A stretch of 55,432 nt of DNA from Anaerolineae bacterium (lineage in GTDB: Bacteria; Pseudomonadota; Alphaproteobacteria; DSM-16000; Inquilinaceae), in contig JANQQD010000043.1 in assembly GCA_028285185.1 (NCBI GenBank), positions 1 to 55,432 on the forward strand. The letters run 5' to 3'. The notes below the pieces were generated by a model. The model was not told the origin of the DNA and searched no databases. It saw nothing but the letters and a program-made list of their open reading frames with translations. A program made the translations under genes and the position numbers. Positions 9,329 to 18,131 of the stretch are shown piece after piece (the first letter of the stretch is position 1; every line of letters begins with the position of its first letter).

Positions 9329-10339
9329 TCAGCGCAGCTTTGGATTGAGGGCGTCACGCAGCCAGTCGCCCAGAAGATTGACCGCCAGCACCAGGATCAC
9401 CAGGGCAACGCCGGGGAAGATCGCCATCCACCATTCCCCAGAGAAGAGATAGTTGTTGCCGACGCGGATCAGTGTGCCCAGCGAGGGCTGGGTCGGCGGC
9501 ACGCCGACACCCAGGAATGACAGCGTCGCCTCGGTCAGGATGGCGATGGCCAGCGTGATCGTCGCGATCACCAGAACCGGCCCGGTGACGTTGGGCAGCA
9601 CATGGCGCAGCATGATCATGACCGGATGGATGCCGATGACGCGCGCGGCCTGCACGTATTCCTTGTTTTTCTCCACCAGCGTCGATCCGCGCACCGTGCG
9701 TGCGAAATTGACCCAGACGGACGCCGCGATCGCCAGGATCAGGACGTAGAGCGCCAGTTCGTCATGCACGCCGGGCGGCAGGACTGTTCGCGCCAAACCA
9801 TCGATCAACAGAGCGATCAGAATGGCCGGAAAGGTCAGCTGAATATCGGCGACCCGCATGATCAGGCTGTCAACCCGCCCGCCGACATAGCCGCTGACCA
9901 ATCCAAGCGACACGCCGACGACCATGGCGACAAGCACCGAGGCAAAGCCCACGGTCAACGACACGCGCATGCCGAACATGATGCTGGAGAGCACGTCGCG
10001 GCCCTGGTCGTCGGTGCCCAGCAGGAATTCCGCCCGGCCGGTCGTATAGGCGTTGGCGCCTTCGACCCAGGCCGGCGGCAACCGGGCGTCCATCAGGTCC
10101 AGCGTGCGGACATCGAAGGTGTTGTGGGGTGCCAGCCAGGGGGCCGCAAAGGCGGCAACGAAGAACAGGACGGTGACGACGAACGCGATGACGGTGACCG
10201 GCGATCGCCGGAAACTGTACATCACGTCGCTGTCGAGGAAACGGTACACGCTGTCGGCGAACCGCGAACGCCTGCCCGCGGCCGGGACCGCCTGTGTGTC
10301 CGATACGGGCTTGCCGGCGCTGCTGTCGATGGTGGCCAT
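9329..10339 (-). CDS. oppC: Oligopeptide ABC transporter permease, OppC type
   Basis: Inner-membrane permease, 336 residues. A hydrophilic N-terminal tail of about 45 residues precedes the first helix; the LLGTDDQGRDVLSSIMFG signature, the transmembrane core and the EAA loop (VQAARVIGIHPVMIMLRHVLP) are all present. It lies 17 bases downstream of oppB. The C-terminus ends in the common LGDWLRDALNPKLR motif of this family. Confidence 0.93.
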   Translation of the reverse strand: MATIDSSAGKPVSDTQAVPAAGRRSRFADSVYRFLDSDVMYSFRRSPVTVIAFVVTVLFFVAAFAAPWLAPHNTFDVRTLDLMDARLPPAWVEGANAYTTGRAEFLLGTDDQGRDVLSSIMFGMRVSLTVGFASVLVAMVVGVSLGLVSGYVGGRVDSLIMRVADIQLTFPAILIALLIDGLARTVLPPGVHDELALYVLILAIAASVWVNFARTVRGSTLVEKNKEYVQAARVIGIHPVMIMLRHVLPNVTGPVLVIATITLAIAILTEATLSFLGVGVPPTQPSLGTLIRVGNNYLFSGEWWMAIFPGVALVILVLAVNLLGDWLRDALNPKLR

Positions 10340-10356
10340 GCTTTGTCTCCCGCCCG

Positions 10357-11343
10357 CTAGTGCCCGCCGGCCGTCGACCGCTCAATGCGCAGCCGCGGAT
10401 CGACGACGTAGTAGAGCAGATCGACGATCAAGTTGATGACAACAAAGAACAGCGCCACCAGAACGAGATAAGACGACATCACCGGAATGTCGACGAACTG
10501 GATCGCCTGCAGGAACAGCAGGCCCATCCCCGGCCACTGAAACACGGTCTCGGTGATGATGGCAAAAGCGATCAGCGAGCCGATCTGCAGCCCCATGATC
10601 GTGATCACCGGTACCATCGTATTCTTCAATGCATGGCCGAAATGGATCGCTCGATTGCTGAGCCCACGGGCGCGGGCGAACTTGATGTAGTCGGTCCGCA
10701 GCACCTCAAGCATCTCCGCACGCACCAGCCGCATGATCAGGGTCATCTGGAACAGCGCCAGTGTGATCGATGGCAGGATCAGAGCCTTCAACCCGCCCAC
10801 CGTCAGGAACCCGGTGGACCACCAGCCCAGATCGATCGTCGCCCCGCGACCGAAGGACGGCAACCAGCCGAGCAGCACAGAGAACACCAGGATCAGAAGA
10901 ATGCCGATCAGGAAGGTCGGCAGCGAGATCCCGACCAGCGAGACGGTGAGCAGCAGCTTGCTCATGAATCCGTGGCGGTGCAGCCCGGTATAGACACCAG
11001 CCGGTACGCCCAATAGCAGGGCGAACAGCGCAGCGCAGAAGACCAGTTCCAGCGTCGCCGGCAATCGTTCGACCAGGATCTCGTCCACCGGCTCGCCGAG
11101 CCGGTAGGAAAGCCCGAACTCCCCCTGCACGGCATTGGCTACAAAACGACCAAACTGCACAGGAAATGGATCGTTCAGGCCAAGGCGCTCGCGCGCGGCC
11201 TCCCGCTGTTCGGTCGTCGCTTCCTGGCCCACCATGTTGTTGATGGGGTCGCCGACAAAGTTGAACAGACCGAACGAGATGAAGGCGACGACAAGCATCA
11301 CCAGGATCGATTGGAACAATCGCCGAATGATGTAGGCGATCAT
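10357..11343 (-). CDS. oppB: Oligopeptide ABC transporter permease, OppB type
   Basis: Inner-membrane permease, 328 residues from the ATG at 11341-11343, which gives the standard MIAYIIRRLFQSI N-terminus. An in-frame ATG eight codons upstream (11365-11367) is possible. The periplasmic region contains the ERLGLNDPFPVQF segment typical of OppB/DppB, and the EAA loop IKFARARGLSNRAIHFGHALK is clear. A 111-base gap with a strong stem-loop separates it from oppA. Confidence 0.92.
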   Translation of the reverse strand: MIAYIIRRLFQSILVMLVVAFISFGLFNFVGDPINNMVGQEATTEQREAARERLGLNDPFPVQFGRFVANAVQGEFGLSYRLGEPVDEILVERLPATLELVFCAALFALLLGVPAGVYTGLHRHGFMSKLLLTVSLVGISLPTFLIGILLILVFSVLLGWLPSFGRGATIDLGWWSTGFLTVGGLKALILPSITLALFQMTLIMRLVRAEMLEVLRTDYIKFARARGLSNRAIHFGHALKNTMVPVITIMGLQIGSLIAFAIITETVFQWPGMGLLFLQAIQFVDIPVMSSYLVLVALFFVVINLIVDLLYYVVDPRLRIERSTAGGH

Positions 11344-11370
11344 CGAGACTGCACTCTCCCCTTCCATCGC

Positions 11371-11411
11371 AACGCACACGGCCCGGACTGCAAGATCCGG
11401 GCCGTGGCGTT
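11371..11411 (-). promoter_or_regulatory. Stem-loop between oppA and oppB
   Basis: The arms ACGGCCCGGA and TCCGGGCCGT pair perfectly over 10 bp around an 8-base loop, and flanking AACGC/GCGTT extend the stem after a one-base bulge. There is no T-run on the minus-strand side, so it is not a canonical terminator. In binding-protein operons such hairpins commonly protect the upstream solute-binding mRNA or cause partial termination so that the binding protein is made in excess; that role is inferred. Confidence 0.6.
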
Positions 11412-11454
11412 ACGGGGCCGTTCGGGCGCTGAGCCCCTTGGCCTTACCGGTCGC

Positions 11455-13056
11455 CTACTGGACCATCGTCACGAAGCGCAGGTCGACATCGTTGAACGGC
11501 CGCTGCGCGATATCCGCAACGTTGTCCCGCACGCCCCAGGCCAGCGCCTGCTGATGCAGCGTGATGTGGCCGACATCGTCCTTGTGGATCTGGAACGCCT
11601 CGCGGATCATCTCGTTGCGCGCCTCGGGATCGGTCTCGATCGCGATCATCTGCGTCAGCTCTTCCACCCGCGGGTTGCTGTAGCGGCCGCAGTTCCACGT
11701 GCCGCCGTCGCCGTCCGGTCCGACCGTCATCAGCTCATTCAGCGGGTTCCAGGCATCGTAGCTGCCCGGCGTCCAGCCCAGCATGAAGAAGCTGGTGTTG
11801 TACCCTTCCGAGGCACCGATCTTGTTGAAGTGCAGCGACTTGGTCTGGGCGTTCAGCGTCACGTCGATGCCGATGCGCTCCAGCATGGGCACAACCGCGA
11901 GGCAGATCGCTTCGTCATTGACATAGCGGTCATTCGGGCAGTCGAAAGTCAGGGGGAAGCCGTCGGGATAGCCCGCTTCGGCCAACAGCGCGCGGGCCGC
12001 ATCCGGGTCATAGGGAAGACGGTCGTTCATGTCTTCCTGGAAGCCCTGGATGCCCGGGGCGACCATCAGACCGGTCGGGGTGGCCGCACCGCGCATCACC
12101 ACCTGGGCGATCGCTTCGATGTCGATGGCCTGGAAGAAGGCCTGCCGCACCCGCTGATCCAGGAACGGATTCTGGCCCGTACCCGGCATGTCCAACAGCT
12201 CTTCACGGTGCTGGTCGAAACCGAGGAAGATGGTGCGCAGCTCAGGTCCCTGCAGCACTTCGACGCCGTCGCTGGCGTTCAGCCGGTCCACATCCTGCAG
12301 CGGCACCGGATACATCATGTCGATCTCGCCGGAGATCAGCGCGGCCACGCGGGTCGCGTCGTTGCTGATCGGCTGAAGGATGGCTTCGGTGACATTGGCG
12401 TCCGGGAACTCGTCCCAACCCCACCAATCGTCATTGCGCACAAGCACGGTCTGCACGTCGGGCACCCGCTCGCCTATGATATAGGGGCCGGTGCCGTTGG
12501 CGTTGTTGTTGGCGAAAGTCTGGACGCCGGCGCCGCGCACGACTTCGGTCGCGCCGTTCTCCTCGGTCCATTCCTGGTCCATGATGAAGAACAGCGGCAG
12601 TTCCTGAAGCAGCGTCGGGTTGGGGCCGTTCCCCGTGACGATCTGGATGGTGAAGTCGTCGATCTTCGTCATCTCGGTGATCGACTGCACCGTATAGACC
12701 ATCTCCGACTGTTCCTGGCGCACCCGGTCGAACGAGAACAGCACGTCGTCCGCGGTGAAGGGGTTGCCGTTATGGAACGTCACGCCTTCGCGCAGGTGGA
12801 AGATCCAGGTGGTGTCGTCGGCAATCTCCCAAGAGGTGGCCAGCGACGGGTGCAGCGAGAGATCGGGATGGCGATGGATCAGGGCCTCGTAGACGTTGCC
12901 CTTCATCGCGTTGGTCGGCCCCTCGTTGTTGATGTGGGGGTCGAGACCCAGAACGTCGCCGGAGGTGGAGTATCGGAACGTCTCAGCCGCAGCCGGCCAC
13001 GCCACCGCGGCAGCAAGAACGGTTGAGAGTCCGAATGATGTAAACTTGCCCATCAT
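11455..13056 (-). CDS. oppA: Oligopeptide ABC transporter solute-binding protein, OppA/DppA type
   Basis: Periplasmic binding protein, 533 residues, first gene of the minus-strand importer. The signal peptide is residues 1 to about 26, with an AAA-ET cleavage site. The SBP_bac_5 signature appears as REGVTFHNGNPFTADDVLFSFDRV around residue 95. The start is one of two consecutive ATG codons (13054-13056 or 13051-13053), preceded by GGGAG at a good distance; the open frame runs a further 73 codons upstream without signal-peptide character. It is not a close copy of the binding protein at the left window edge, so the two importers probably differ in ligand. Confidence 0.93.
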   Translation of the reverse strand: MMGKFTSFGLSTVLAAAVAWPAAAETFRYSTSGDVLGLDPHINNEGPTNAMKGNVYEALIHRHPDLSLHPSLATSWEIADDTTWIFHLREGVTFHNGNPFTADDVLFSFDRVRQEQSEMVYTVQSITEMTKIDDFTIQIVTGNGPNPTLLQELPLFFIMDQEWTEENGATEVVRGAGVQTFANNNANGTGPYIIGERVPDVQTVLVRNDDWWGWDEFPDANVTEAILQPISNDATRVAALISGEIDMMYPVPLQDVDRLNASDGVEVLQGPELRTIFLGFDQHREELLDMPGTGQNPFLDQRVRQAFFQAIDIEAIAQVVMRGAATPTGLMVAPGIQGFQEDMNDRLPYDPDAARALLAEAGYPDGFPLTFDCPNDRYVNDEAICLAVVPMLERIGIDVTLNAQTKSLHFNKIGASEGYNTSFFMLGWTPGSYDAWNPLNELMTVGPDGDGGTWNCGRYSNPRVEELTQMIAIETDPEARNEMIREAFQIHKDDVGHITLHQQALAWGVRDNVADIAQRPFNDVDLRFVTMVQ

Positions 13057-13341
13057 GCTTGAAGGCTCCCTGCTGGAGAGCGGTTGCCCGCCCTTGGCTT
13101 GACCCGCCGCGAAGTGCCGGCAGATGCAATGCTTCGCCAGGCGCGGACGGTTAGTTAGCCGTTGTAGCACCGCATTTCCGCCGCGTCCAAGCCGGCTTTT
13201 GAGGTAAAGCCCGAATACGGCGGCATGACGCCGCAGCGTTCTGCGGGCGACAGTCGCGGACATGGAGCCGCGCAAGCACCGACCAAGACAATCCTGCGCG
13301 TGGGTTTGTCCGGTCTTGGAAATGCAGCGGGTTTCCGACAG

Positions 13342-13701
13342 TCAGTTCACGCGCACGATCCGGAACGTCCGGGTCACGCCGTCCCATTCCTTGATGGCGA
13401 CATATTCGCCCTCGACGAACCGGTGGGCCTCGAATTGGACCAGAACCTCGTCATCCTCCGGCTCGGTGCCGTCGTAGTGGAAGGCCCAGCCGTTGCGGCG
13501 GTGTACCAGGTGGCCGTGGTCGTCCGCCTCGCGCGGGGCGAAGCGGGTCACGGTGCAGCGGGTCCGTTCCCTGCGCCAGTTCGTCGGGTCGACGCGACCT
13601 TCCGGATCCAGCGGCGCCTTGAAGACATAGCCGAATTCGGAACTGCCGACGGGGTGGTCGGGACAACGGGCGAGTTCGAGGCGGATCGTCTTGAGCGACA
13701 T
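13342..13701 (-). CDS. Conserved hypothetical protein, about 119 residues
   Basis: Small soluble protein with no signal or membrane segment. It starts MSLKTIRLELARCPDHPVGSS and contains conserved-looking charged and aromatic residues (CPDHP near the N-terminus; GWAFHYDG and HRFVEGEYVAI in the C-terminal half). I recognise the general pattern as a protein found in many alphaproteobacteria but know of no function. It has good codon bias and stands alone, with 125 bases before the divergent-free Usp gene upstream. Confidence 0.7.
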   Translation of the reverse strand: MSLKTIRLELARCPDHPVGSSEFGYVFKAPLDPEGRVDPTNWRRERTRCTVTRFAPREADDHGHLVHRRNGWAFHYDGTEPEDDEVLVQFEAHRFVEGEYVAIKEWDGVTRTFRIVRVN

Positions 13702-13826
13702 GGTTCGATCACTCCCTACTTACCTTTCTTGCCGGCCCTTGAATGCCGACCGTCCCGGCGATGTCGCCGCATCCGGTCGCAATTCGGGCTGTTGGTTCGA
13801 AGCGCCGGGGCCTTTGGTGCTCCGGC

Positions 13827-14696
13827 TCAGTGGGCCATGATTACCGGGATTTCGGCATGGCCGATGATGTGGCGCGTCACGCCCCCGAGGATCATCTCGC
13901 GGACGCGGCTGTGCCCATACCCTCCCATCACGATGACGTCGGCGCCGTCCTCGCGCGCGGCGTCCAGGAGAGAGGCTCCGACGCCGTCACCGCCGACCTC
14001 GATCGCCTTTGCGGTCGCCGGAACAACGTGCCAGGCCAAGTACGAAACCAGCTCGCTCGCTCGCGCCGCCTGGGTGCGCGCCGTCGCCGCGGTCAGAACC
14101 GTCACGGCCTCGGCCCGCTGCAGGATCGACATGGCCCCGGCAACCGCACGGGCACAGTCACTGGTACCGCGCCACGCAATGGCGACCCGGCGGCCGATAC
14201 TCTCCGGCATGCCCACGGGCGCCAGCATGACGGGCCGTCCGCCGGCCAGCAGGGCCGCTTCCAGCGACAGCGTGAATTGCAGGTCTTCATCCGTCGAGCC
14301 TGGCCGCCCCAGCACGACAAGGTCGCTCAGATGGCTCAGCCGTGCGACCATCTCCTCCTCCCGGCCGGCTTCCTCCCGCCAACTCGCGCTGGCCGTGCCG
14401 GGGCCCGGCGGCGTGTCGTGCACCGGCATCCCGCTGGCGCCGATCGCGGCCTCGAAGCCACGGCGGGCATGCTCGGCCCGTGCCTCCCACTCGGTCTCGG
14501 CCGAGTGCATCAGCTGCTCGACGATGGTGCCGGACATGCCCTCGCCGACAAGGGGCACGGTTTCGCTCGGGCTCAGCCGTGCGAAGGCCACCTCCACATG
14601 CGCGGCGAAGGACTCCGCCAGAAGAAACGCCGTCGCCAGCGTCGATCTGTCCCGTTCAAGACCGCAAACGGGCGCGAGAATCGTCTTGATCGACAT
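13827..14696 (-). CDS. Universal stress protein, tandem UspA-domain type
   Basis: A 289-residue tandem Usp. The C-terminal domain carries the nucleotide-binding signature GGYGHSRVREMILGGVT, while the N-terminal domain lacks it, as in the paralogue at 6277-7107. The N-terminus MSIKTILAPVCG is a typical first strand. A sequence close to an FNR/FixK box lies about 77-90 bases upstream (14773-14786), and Usp genes of alphaproteobacteria are often induced by oxygen limitation through such sites; the link is inferred here. Confidence 0.87.
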   Translation of the reverse strand: MSIKTILAPVCGLERDRSTLATAFLLAESFAAHVEVAFARLSPSETVPLVGEGMSGTIVEQLMHSAETEWEARAEHARRGFEAAIGASGMPVHDTPPGPGTASASWREEAGREEEMVARLSHLSDLVVLGRPGSTDEDLQFTLSLEAALLAGGRPVMLAPVGMPESIGRRVAIAWRGTSDCARAVAGAMSILQRAEAVTVLTAATARTQAARASELVSYLAWHVVPATAKAIEVGGDGVGASLLDAAREDGADVIVMGGYGHSRVREMILGGVTRHIIGHAEIPVIMAH

Positions 14697-14772
14697 CGGT
14701 CAGCTCCCGGCTTCCGGATCTGCACACGCAACCCGGACCATACAGGCTAACAACTGCCGATGATGGCCAACA

Positions 14773-14786
14773 TTGACGCAAGTCAT
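14773..14786 (-). promoter_or_regulatory. Possible FNR/FixK-type box upstream of the Usp gene
   Basis: The sequence TTGACGCAAGTCAT matches the dyad TTGAC-N4-GTCAA in nine of ten arm positions. It sits about 77 bases upstream of the Usp start, a plausible distance for an activator site. A nearby second TTGAC (14786-14790) overlaps its edge. No experiment or motif score supports it. Confidence 0.35.
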
Positions 14787-14987
14787 TGACTAATAAGTAC
14801 ATGTGCAGCTTTACGGCGGAATTCAAGCGGATTAGCCGAGCATGCTTTGGACCGGCTCCGGGATCGATCCGTCGGATAGCGACTTCACCTCCGGCGCCGT
14901 CCAGTCACCATCCATCGAGTGACGCGATTATCCGCGACCGCCGCTGCGGCGACGGCGGCACGCTTCGTCCTGCGGGAGGGATTCGGG

Positions 14988-15404
14988 CTAGACGAGCTCG
15001 CCCAGAGAGTCGCGCACGACGGCCACGATCTCACCCTCGAACTGCGATATCGACTCGCCGTCCTGGCCGAGAACGACCCTAAGTTCCAGCGTCGTGGTGG
15101 GCACGAACTGGGCGACCTGAGCCAACACCTCGTCCGACAGGACGTCCGTGGGGTTGAGCTGTTCCCTCTTGGCCTTCATCTCGCGCCAGCTCTTCAGAGA
15201 CGATGCGATCACGCTGGCGACCTGCTCCGCCTCTTCCCGCTCGCGCATGTCGCGATACAGCACAAGCAGGCGCCATGCCCCATCGACGAACGCCGTATCG
15301 ACACGATCGACGTCCACGGATTTCATGAACGCAGCGATGGACGACTCGTCTTCCGCCTTCTGCGCGCCCGCGCGCACCTCGAATGTCCGGACACTGAGGC
15401 TCAT
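14988..15404 (-). CDS. Stand-alone HRDC-domain protein
   Basis: A 138-residue protein in two parts. Residues 1-60 form a small alpha/beta domain ending in WRLLVLYRD. Residues about 62-136 match the HRDC fold (helicase and RNase D C-terminal): LKSWREMKAKREQLNPTDVLSD, then EVLAQVAQFVPTTTLEL, then a helix like the one that follows the GVG turn in RecQ. HRDC domains bind nucleic acid and are normally C-terminal in RecQ or RNase D. Here it is free, with an N-terminal domain resembling that of HRDC proteins I recall beside diversity-generating retroelements. No reverse transcriptase is in the window. Confidence 0.6.
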   Translation of the reverse strand: MSLSVRTFEVRAGAQKAEDESSIAAFMKSVDVDRVDTAFVDGAWRLLVLYRDMREREEAEQVASVIASSLKSWREMKAKREQLNPTDVLSDEVLAQVAQFVPTTTLELRVVLGQDGESISQFEGEIVAVVRDSLGELV

Positions 15405-15487
15405 GCCGTCTCTCCCGCCAAGCCAGGGCAGTCAAAAGACACTCATAGCCTACGAACGTTAACATAGCGTGAGGCGGCGAAGGCCGA

Positions 15488-16435
15488 TCAGCCGTCACCG
15501 TCTTCGGATCGCAGTCCTTGGATGCGGCTGTCCAAACGCTCGTCATCCAGGCCCTCCGGTTCCTGGTGCAGGCTCACCTCCGCGCCGGGGAAGGCATGTT
15601 TCAGCGCGATTTCGATGTCGTCCGCGATGGCATGCGCCTGGTCGAGCGTCAAGTTGCCGTCGAGCTCCAAATGCAGCTCGATGAACCGCGTGATGCCGGC
15701 ACTGCGCGTGCGCAGATCATGAACGCCGAGCGCACGCCCGTCGGCCATGACAAGCGAGACGATGCGCTCGCGATCTTCCACCGGCAGTTCGCGGTCCATC
15801 AGGACGTCCAGAGACTCCCGCCCGATGGAGGCGGCATTCCACAGCATGTAGCCGGCGATCGCGATGGCGGCGATGGGGTCCACCCGCGCTTCGCCCGACC
15901 ACGCATAGATCGCCAAGGCCGCGATGACCGACAGGTTCATCAACAGGTCGCCGCGGTAGTTCAGGCTGATGGCATCGATTCCGACCGACCTGGTCCGGCG
16001 CACGACGTGGCGCTGAAAGATGACAAGCCCGAAGGTCAGCGTGATCGACAGGATCATGACCGCAAGGCCGACTTCCGTGGCCGTGATGGGGCGCGGCGTT
16101 ATCAGCCTTTCAATGGACTGGAAGATGATGATCAGCCCCGACCCTGCGATGAAGGCCATCTGTGCCAGCGCGCCCAGGGATTCGAACTTGCCGTGACCGT
16201 ACCGGTGGCCCTTGTCCGGCGGCCGCATAGCATGGCGCACCGTCACCATGGTCAGCATCGCGGCGGCCACATCCAGCACGCTGTCCATCAGCGATGACAA
16301 GAGTGCGACCGAGCCGGTGAGCAGCCATGCCGCAAGCTTGGCCGCAGCCAGCGTGACGCTCACCGCGACGGCCGCCTGGCTGGCCTGGCGCCGCAGCCGC
16401 TCGGCCTCTTCGGTGCTGACGGGACGGTCGGTCAT
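15488..16435 (-). CDS. Cation diffusion facilitator (FieF/CzcD family)
   Basis: Inner-membrane Zn/Fe/Cd proton antiporter, 315 residues. The transport-site motif is visible in helix 2 (SSLMDSVLD, about residues 47-55), followed by the conserved HRYGHGKFESLGAL loop (77-90) and a second Asp-containing helix. The cytoplasmic C-terminal domain has the expected DVLMDRELP segment and histidine-containing strands. Arrangement and length fit FieF; the transported metal cannot be fixed by eye. It lies 15 bases downstream of pdxH on the same strand. Confidence 0.9.
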   Translation of the reverse strand: MTDRPVSTEEAERLRRQASQAAVAVSVTLAAAKLAAWLLTGSVALLSSLMDSVLDVAAAMLTMVTVRHAMRPPDKGHRYGHGKFESLGALAQMAFIAGSGLIIIFQSIERLITPRPITATEVGLAVMILSITLTFGLVIFQRHVVRRTRSVGIDAISLNYRGDLLMNLSVIAALAIYAWSGEARVDPIAAIAIAGYMLWNAASIGRESLDVLMDRELPVEDRERIVSLVMADGRALGVHDLRTRSAGITRFIELHLELDGNLTLDQAHAIADDIEIALKHAFPGAEVSLHQEPEGLDDERLDSRIQGLRSEDGDG

Positions 16436-16450
16436 GCTCTGCCGCCCGGC

Positions 16451-17062
16451 TCAGGGATAGACGCGTTCCGTTACCCAGGCGCCGCCGTGTCGTCGGTAGA
16501 CCAGGCGGTCGTGCAGCCGGAAGGGCCGGTCCAGCCAGAACTCGATCACGTCCGGGATCACGCGGTAGCCGGACCAATGCGCCGGCCGCGGCACGTCGCC
16601 GCCGGCATAGTCGCGCTCGAAGGCTTCAATTCGGTCCTCCAAAGCGGTGCGCGACGGCAGTGTGGTCGATTGCACAGATGCCCAGGCGCCGATCTGCGAT
16701 CCGCGCGGCCGGGTCGCGAAGTAGGCGTCCGCTTCCGCCTCGCTGACACGCTCGACCGGACCGCGGACCCGGACCTGCCGCCTCAGCGACTTCCAGTGAA
16801 AGCACAGACCGGCCTTCGCGTTCTCGGCAAGCTGCCGCCCCTTGGGGCTTTCCGTGTTGGTGTAGAAGACGAAGCCCCGGTCATCGATCCCCTTCAGAAG
16901 AATCATGCGCACCGACGGCATGCCGTCCTGTCCCGCCGTAGCCACCGCCATGGCATTGGCGTCGTTCGGCTCGGTGGCCTCCGCCTCGGTCAACCAGGCC
17001 TGGAACAGGGCAAACGGATCGTCGACCTCGCTAATCTCCGTCAGATCTGCGCTTGCGGTCAT
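16451..17062 (-). CDS. pdxH: Pyridoxamine 5'-phosphate oxidase
   Basis: FMN-dependent oxidase making pyridoxal 5'-phosphate, 203 residues. The family pattern is complete: [20 protein letters not shown] with FMN contacts, [28 protein letters not shown], the [16 protein letters not shown] segment, and the C-terminal [11 protein letters not shown] ending in RVYP. The ATG at 17060-17062 is preceded by GAGG at seven bases; an in-frame ATG five codons further upstream has no ribosome site. The cofactor serves the class IV transaminase elsewhere in the window, among many others. Confidence 0.95.
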   Translation of the reverse strand: MTASADLTEISEVDDPFALFQAWLTEAEATEPNDANAMAVATAGQDGMPSVRMILLKGIDDRGFVFYTNTESPKGRQLAENAKAGLCFHWKSLRRQVRVRGPVERVSEAEADAYFATRPRGSQIGAWASVQSTTLPSRTALEDRIEAFERDYAGGDVPRPAHWSGYRVIPDVIEFWLDRPFRLHDRLVYRRHGGAWVTERVYP

Positions 17063-17248
17063 TGCCTTGCCTCGCATCTGTTGGCAATTCTTTGTTAGGG
17101 GCTAGCCAACGATAGTGCGTGGTTGGGATTTCGGGCCAGTCTTCCGTTCGCCCAACCGCCGATGATCTGTGAGATGCTGCCGACACCGCCGACCGCGTGA
17201 TCCGCCGCGGTCGGGCGGTCGGGCGGCGGGCGACCATGAGAAGTGCCG

Positions 17249-18121
17249 ATGCGCGATCCATACGATGCTCTGGGTGTCTCGCGGAGCGCCAGCGACGAGG
17301 AGATCAAGCAGGCCTACCGCCGGCTGGTCAAGGAATCGCATCCCGACCTGAACCCGGGCGACCCCGTGCTGGAGCAGCGCTTCAAAGAAGTCACGTCAGC
17401 CTATGACCTGCTGCGCGACCGGGAAAAGCGCGAACGCTTCGACCGCGGCGAGATCGATGCCGAAGGCCAGCCCCGCGCCGCCTGGAACCACGCCCGACGG
17501 GGGCGCCGGCCGAACAGCCGCAAGGGGTTCAGCGCCCAAGACATCTTCGAAGACATTTTCGGCCGCGGCGGGTTCAAGACCCGTGGCGCCGACCTTTCCT
17601 ACACGCTGGCCGTCGACTTCCTGGAGGCCGTCAACGGGACCCGCAAGCGCCTGGTGCTGACCGACGGGCGGGAGATCGACGTGACCGTTCCGCCCGGAAC
17701 CGACGACCGGCAGACCCTGAGGCTGAAGGGCCAGGGGACGGCGGGCATGGGCGGCGGCGAGCCGGGCGACGCCTATGTGGAGGTGCGCGTCGAGCCGCAC
17801 CCCCATTTCCGGCGCGACGGCGCGAACGTCCACCTGGACGTCCCGGTGAGCCTGAAAGAGGCGGTGCTGGGCGCGTCGATCGCGGTGCCGACGGTGGGGG
17901 GCCGCGTCAACGTCAAGGTTCCCGCCGGGGCAAACACGGGCACGGTCTTGCGCCTTCGCGGCAAGGGCGTGCAGGGCAGAGGCGGCAATGCGGCCGGCGA
18001 CCTCTATGTCACACTCAAGGTCGTGCTGCCCGATCCGCTCGACGCGGCACTGACGGACTTCGTGCGCGGCTGGACGCCCAAAGGGCAGACGGACCCCCGC
18101 AAGAAGGCCGGCCTTACCTGA
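17249..18121 (+). CDS. DnaJ-class co-chaperone, CbpA-like (no zinc finger)
   Basis: Co-chaperone stimulating DnaK, 290 residues. The J domain (about 1-65) has the essential HPD at residues 31-33 (ESHPDLNPGD). A Gly/Arg-rich linker (about 70-100, with ARRGRRPNSRKG) leads to the two C-terminal beta domains: FLEAVNGTRKRLVLTDGREIDVTVPPG and VSLKEAVLGASIAVPTVGG, followed by VKVPAGANTGTVLRLRGKGV. The four CxxCxGxG zinc repeats of DnaJ are absent, as in CbpA. A GTG two codons upstream (17243) is an alternative start; ATG with GAGAAG upstream was preferred. Confidence 0.9.
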   Translation: MRDPYDALGVSRSASDEEIKQAYRRLVKESHPDLNPGDPVLEQRFKEVTSAYDLLRDREKRERFDRGEIDAEGQPRAAWNHARRGRRPNSRKGFSAQDIFEDIFGRGGFKTRGADLSYTLAVDFLEAVNGTRKRLVLTDGREIDVTVPPGTDDRQTLRLKGQGTAGMGGGEPGDAYVEVRVEPHPHFRRDGANVHLDVPVSLKEAVLGASIAVPTVGGRVNVKVPAGANTGTVLRLRGKGVQGRGGNAAGDLYVTLKVVLPDPLDAALTDFVRGWTPKGQTDPRKKAGLT

Positions 18122-18131
18122 CAGGCGCCCC

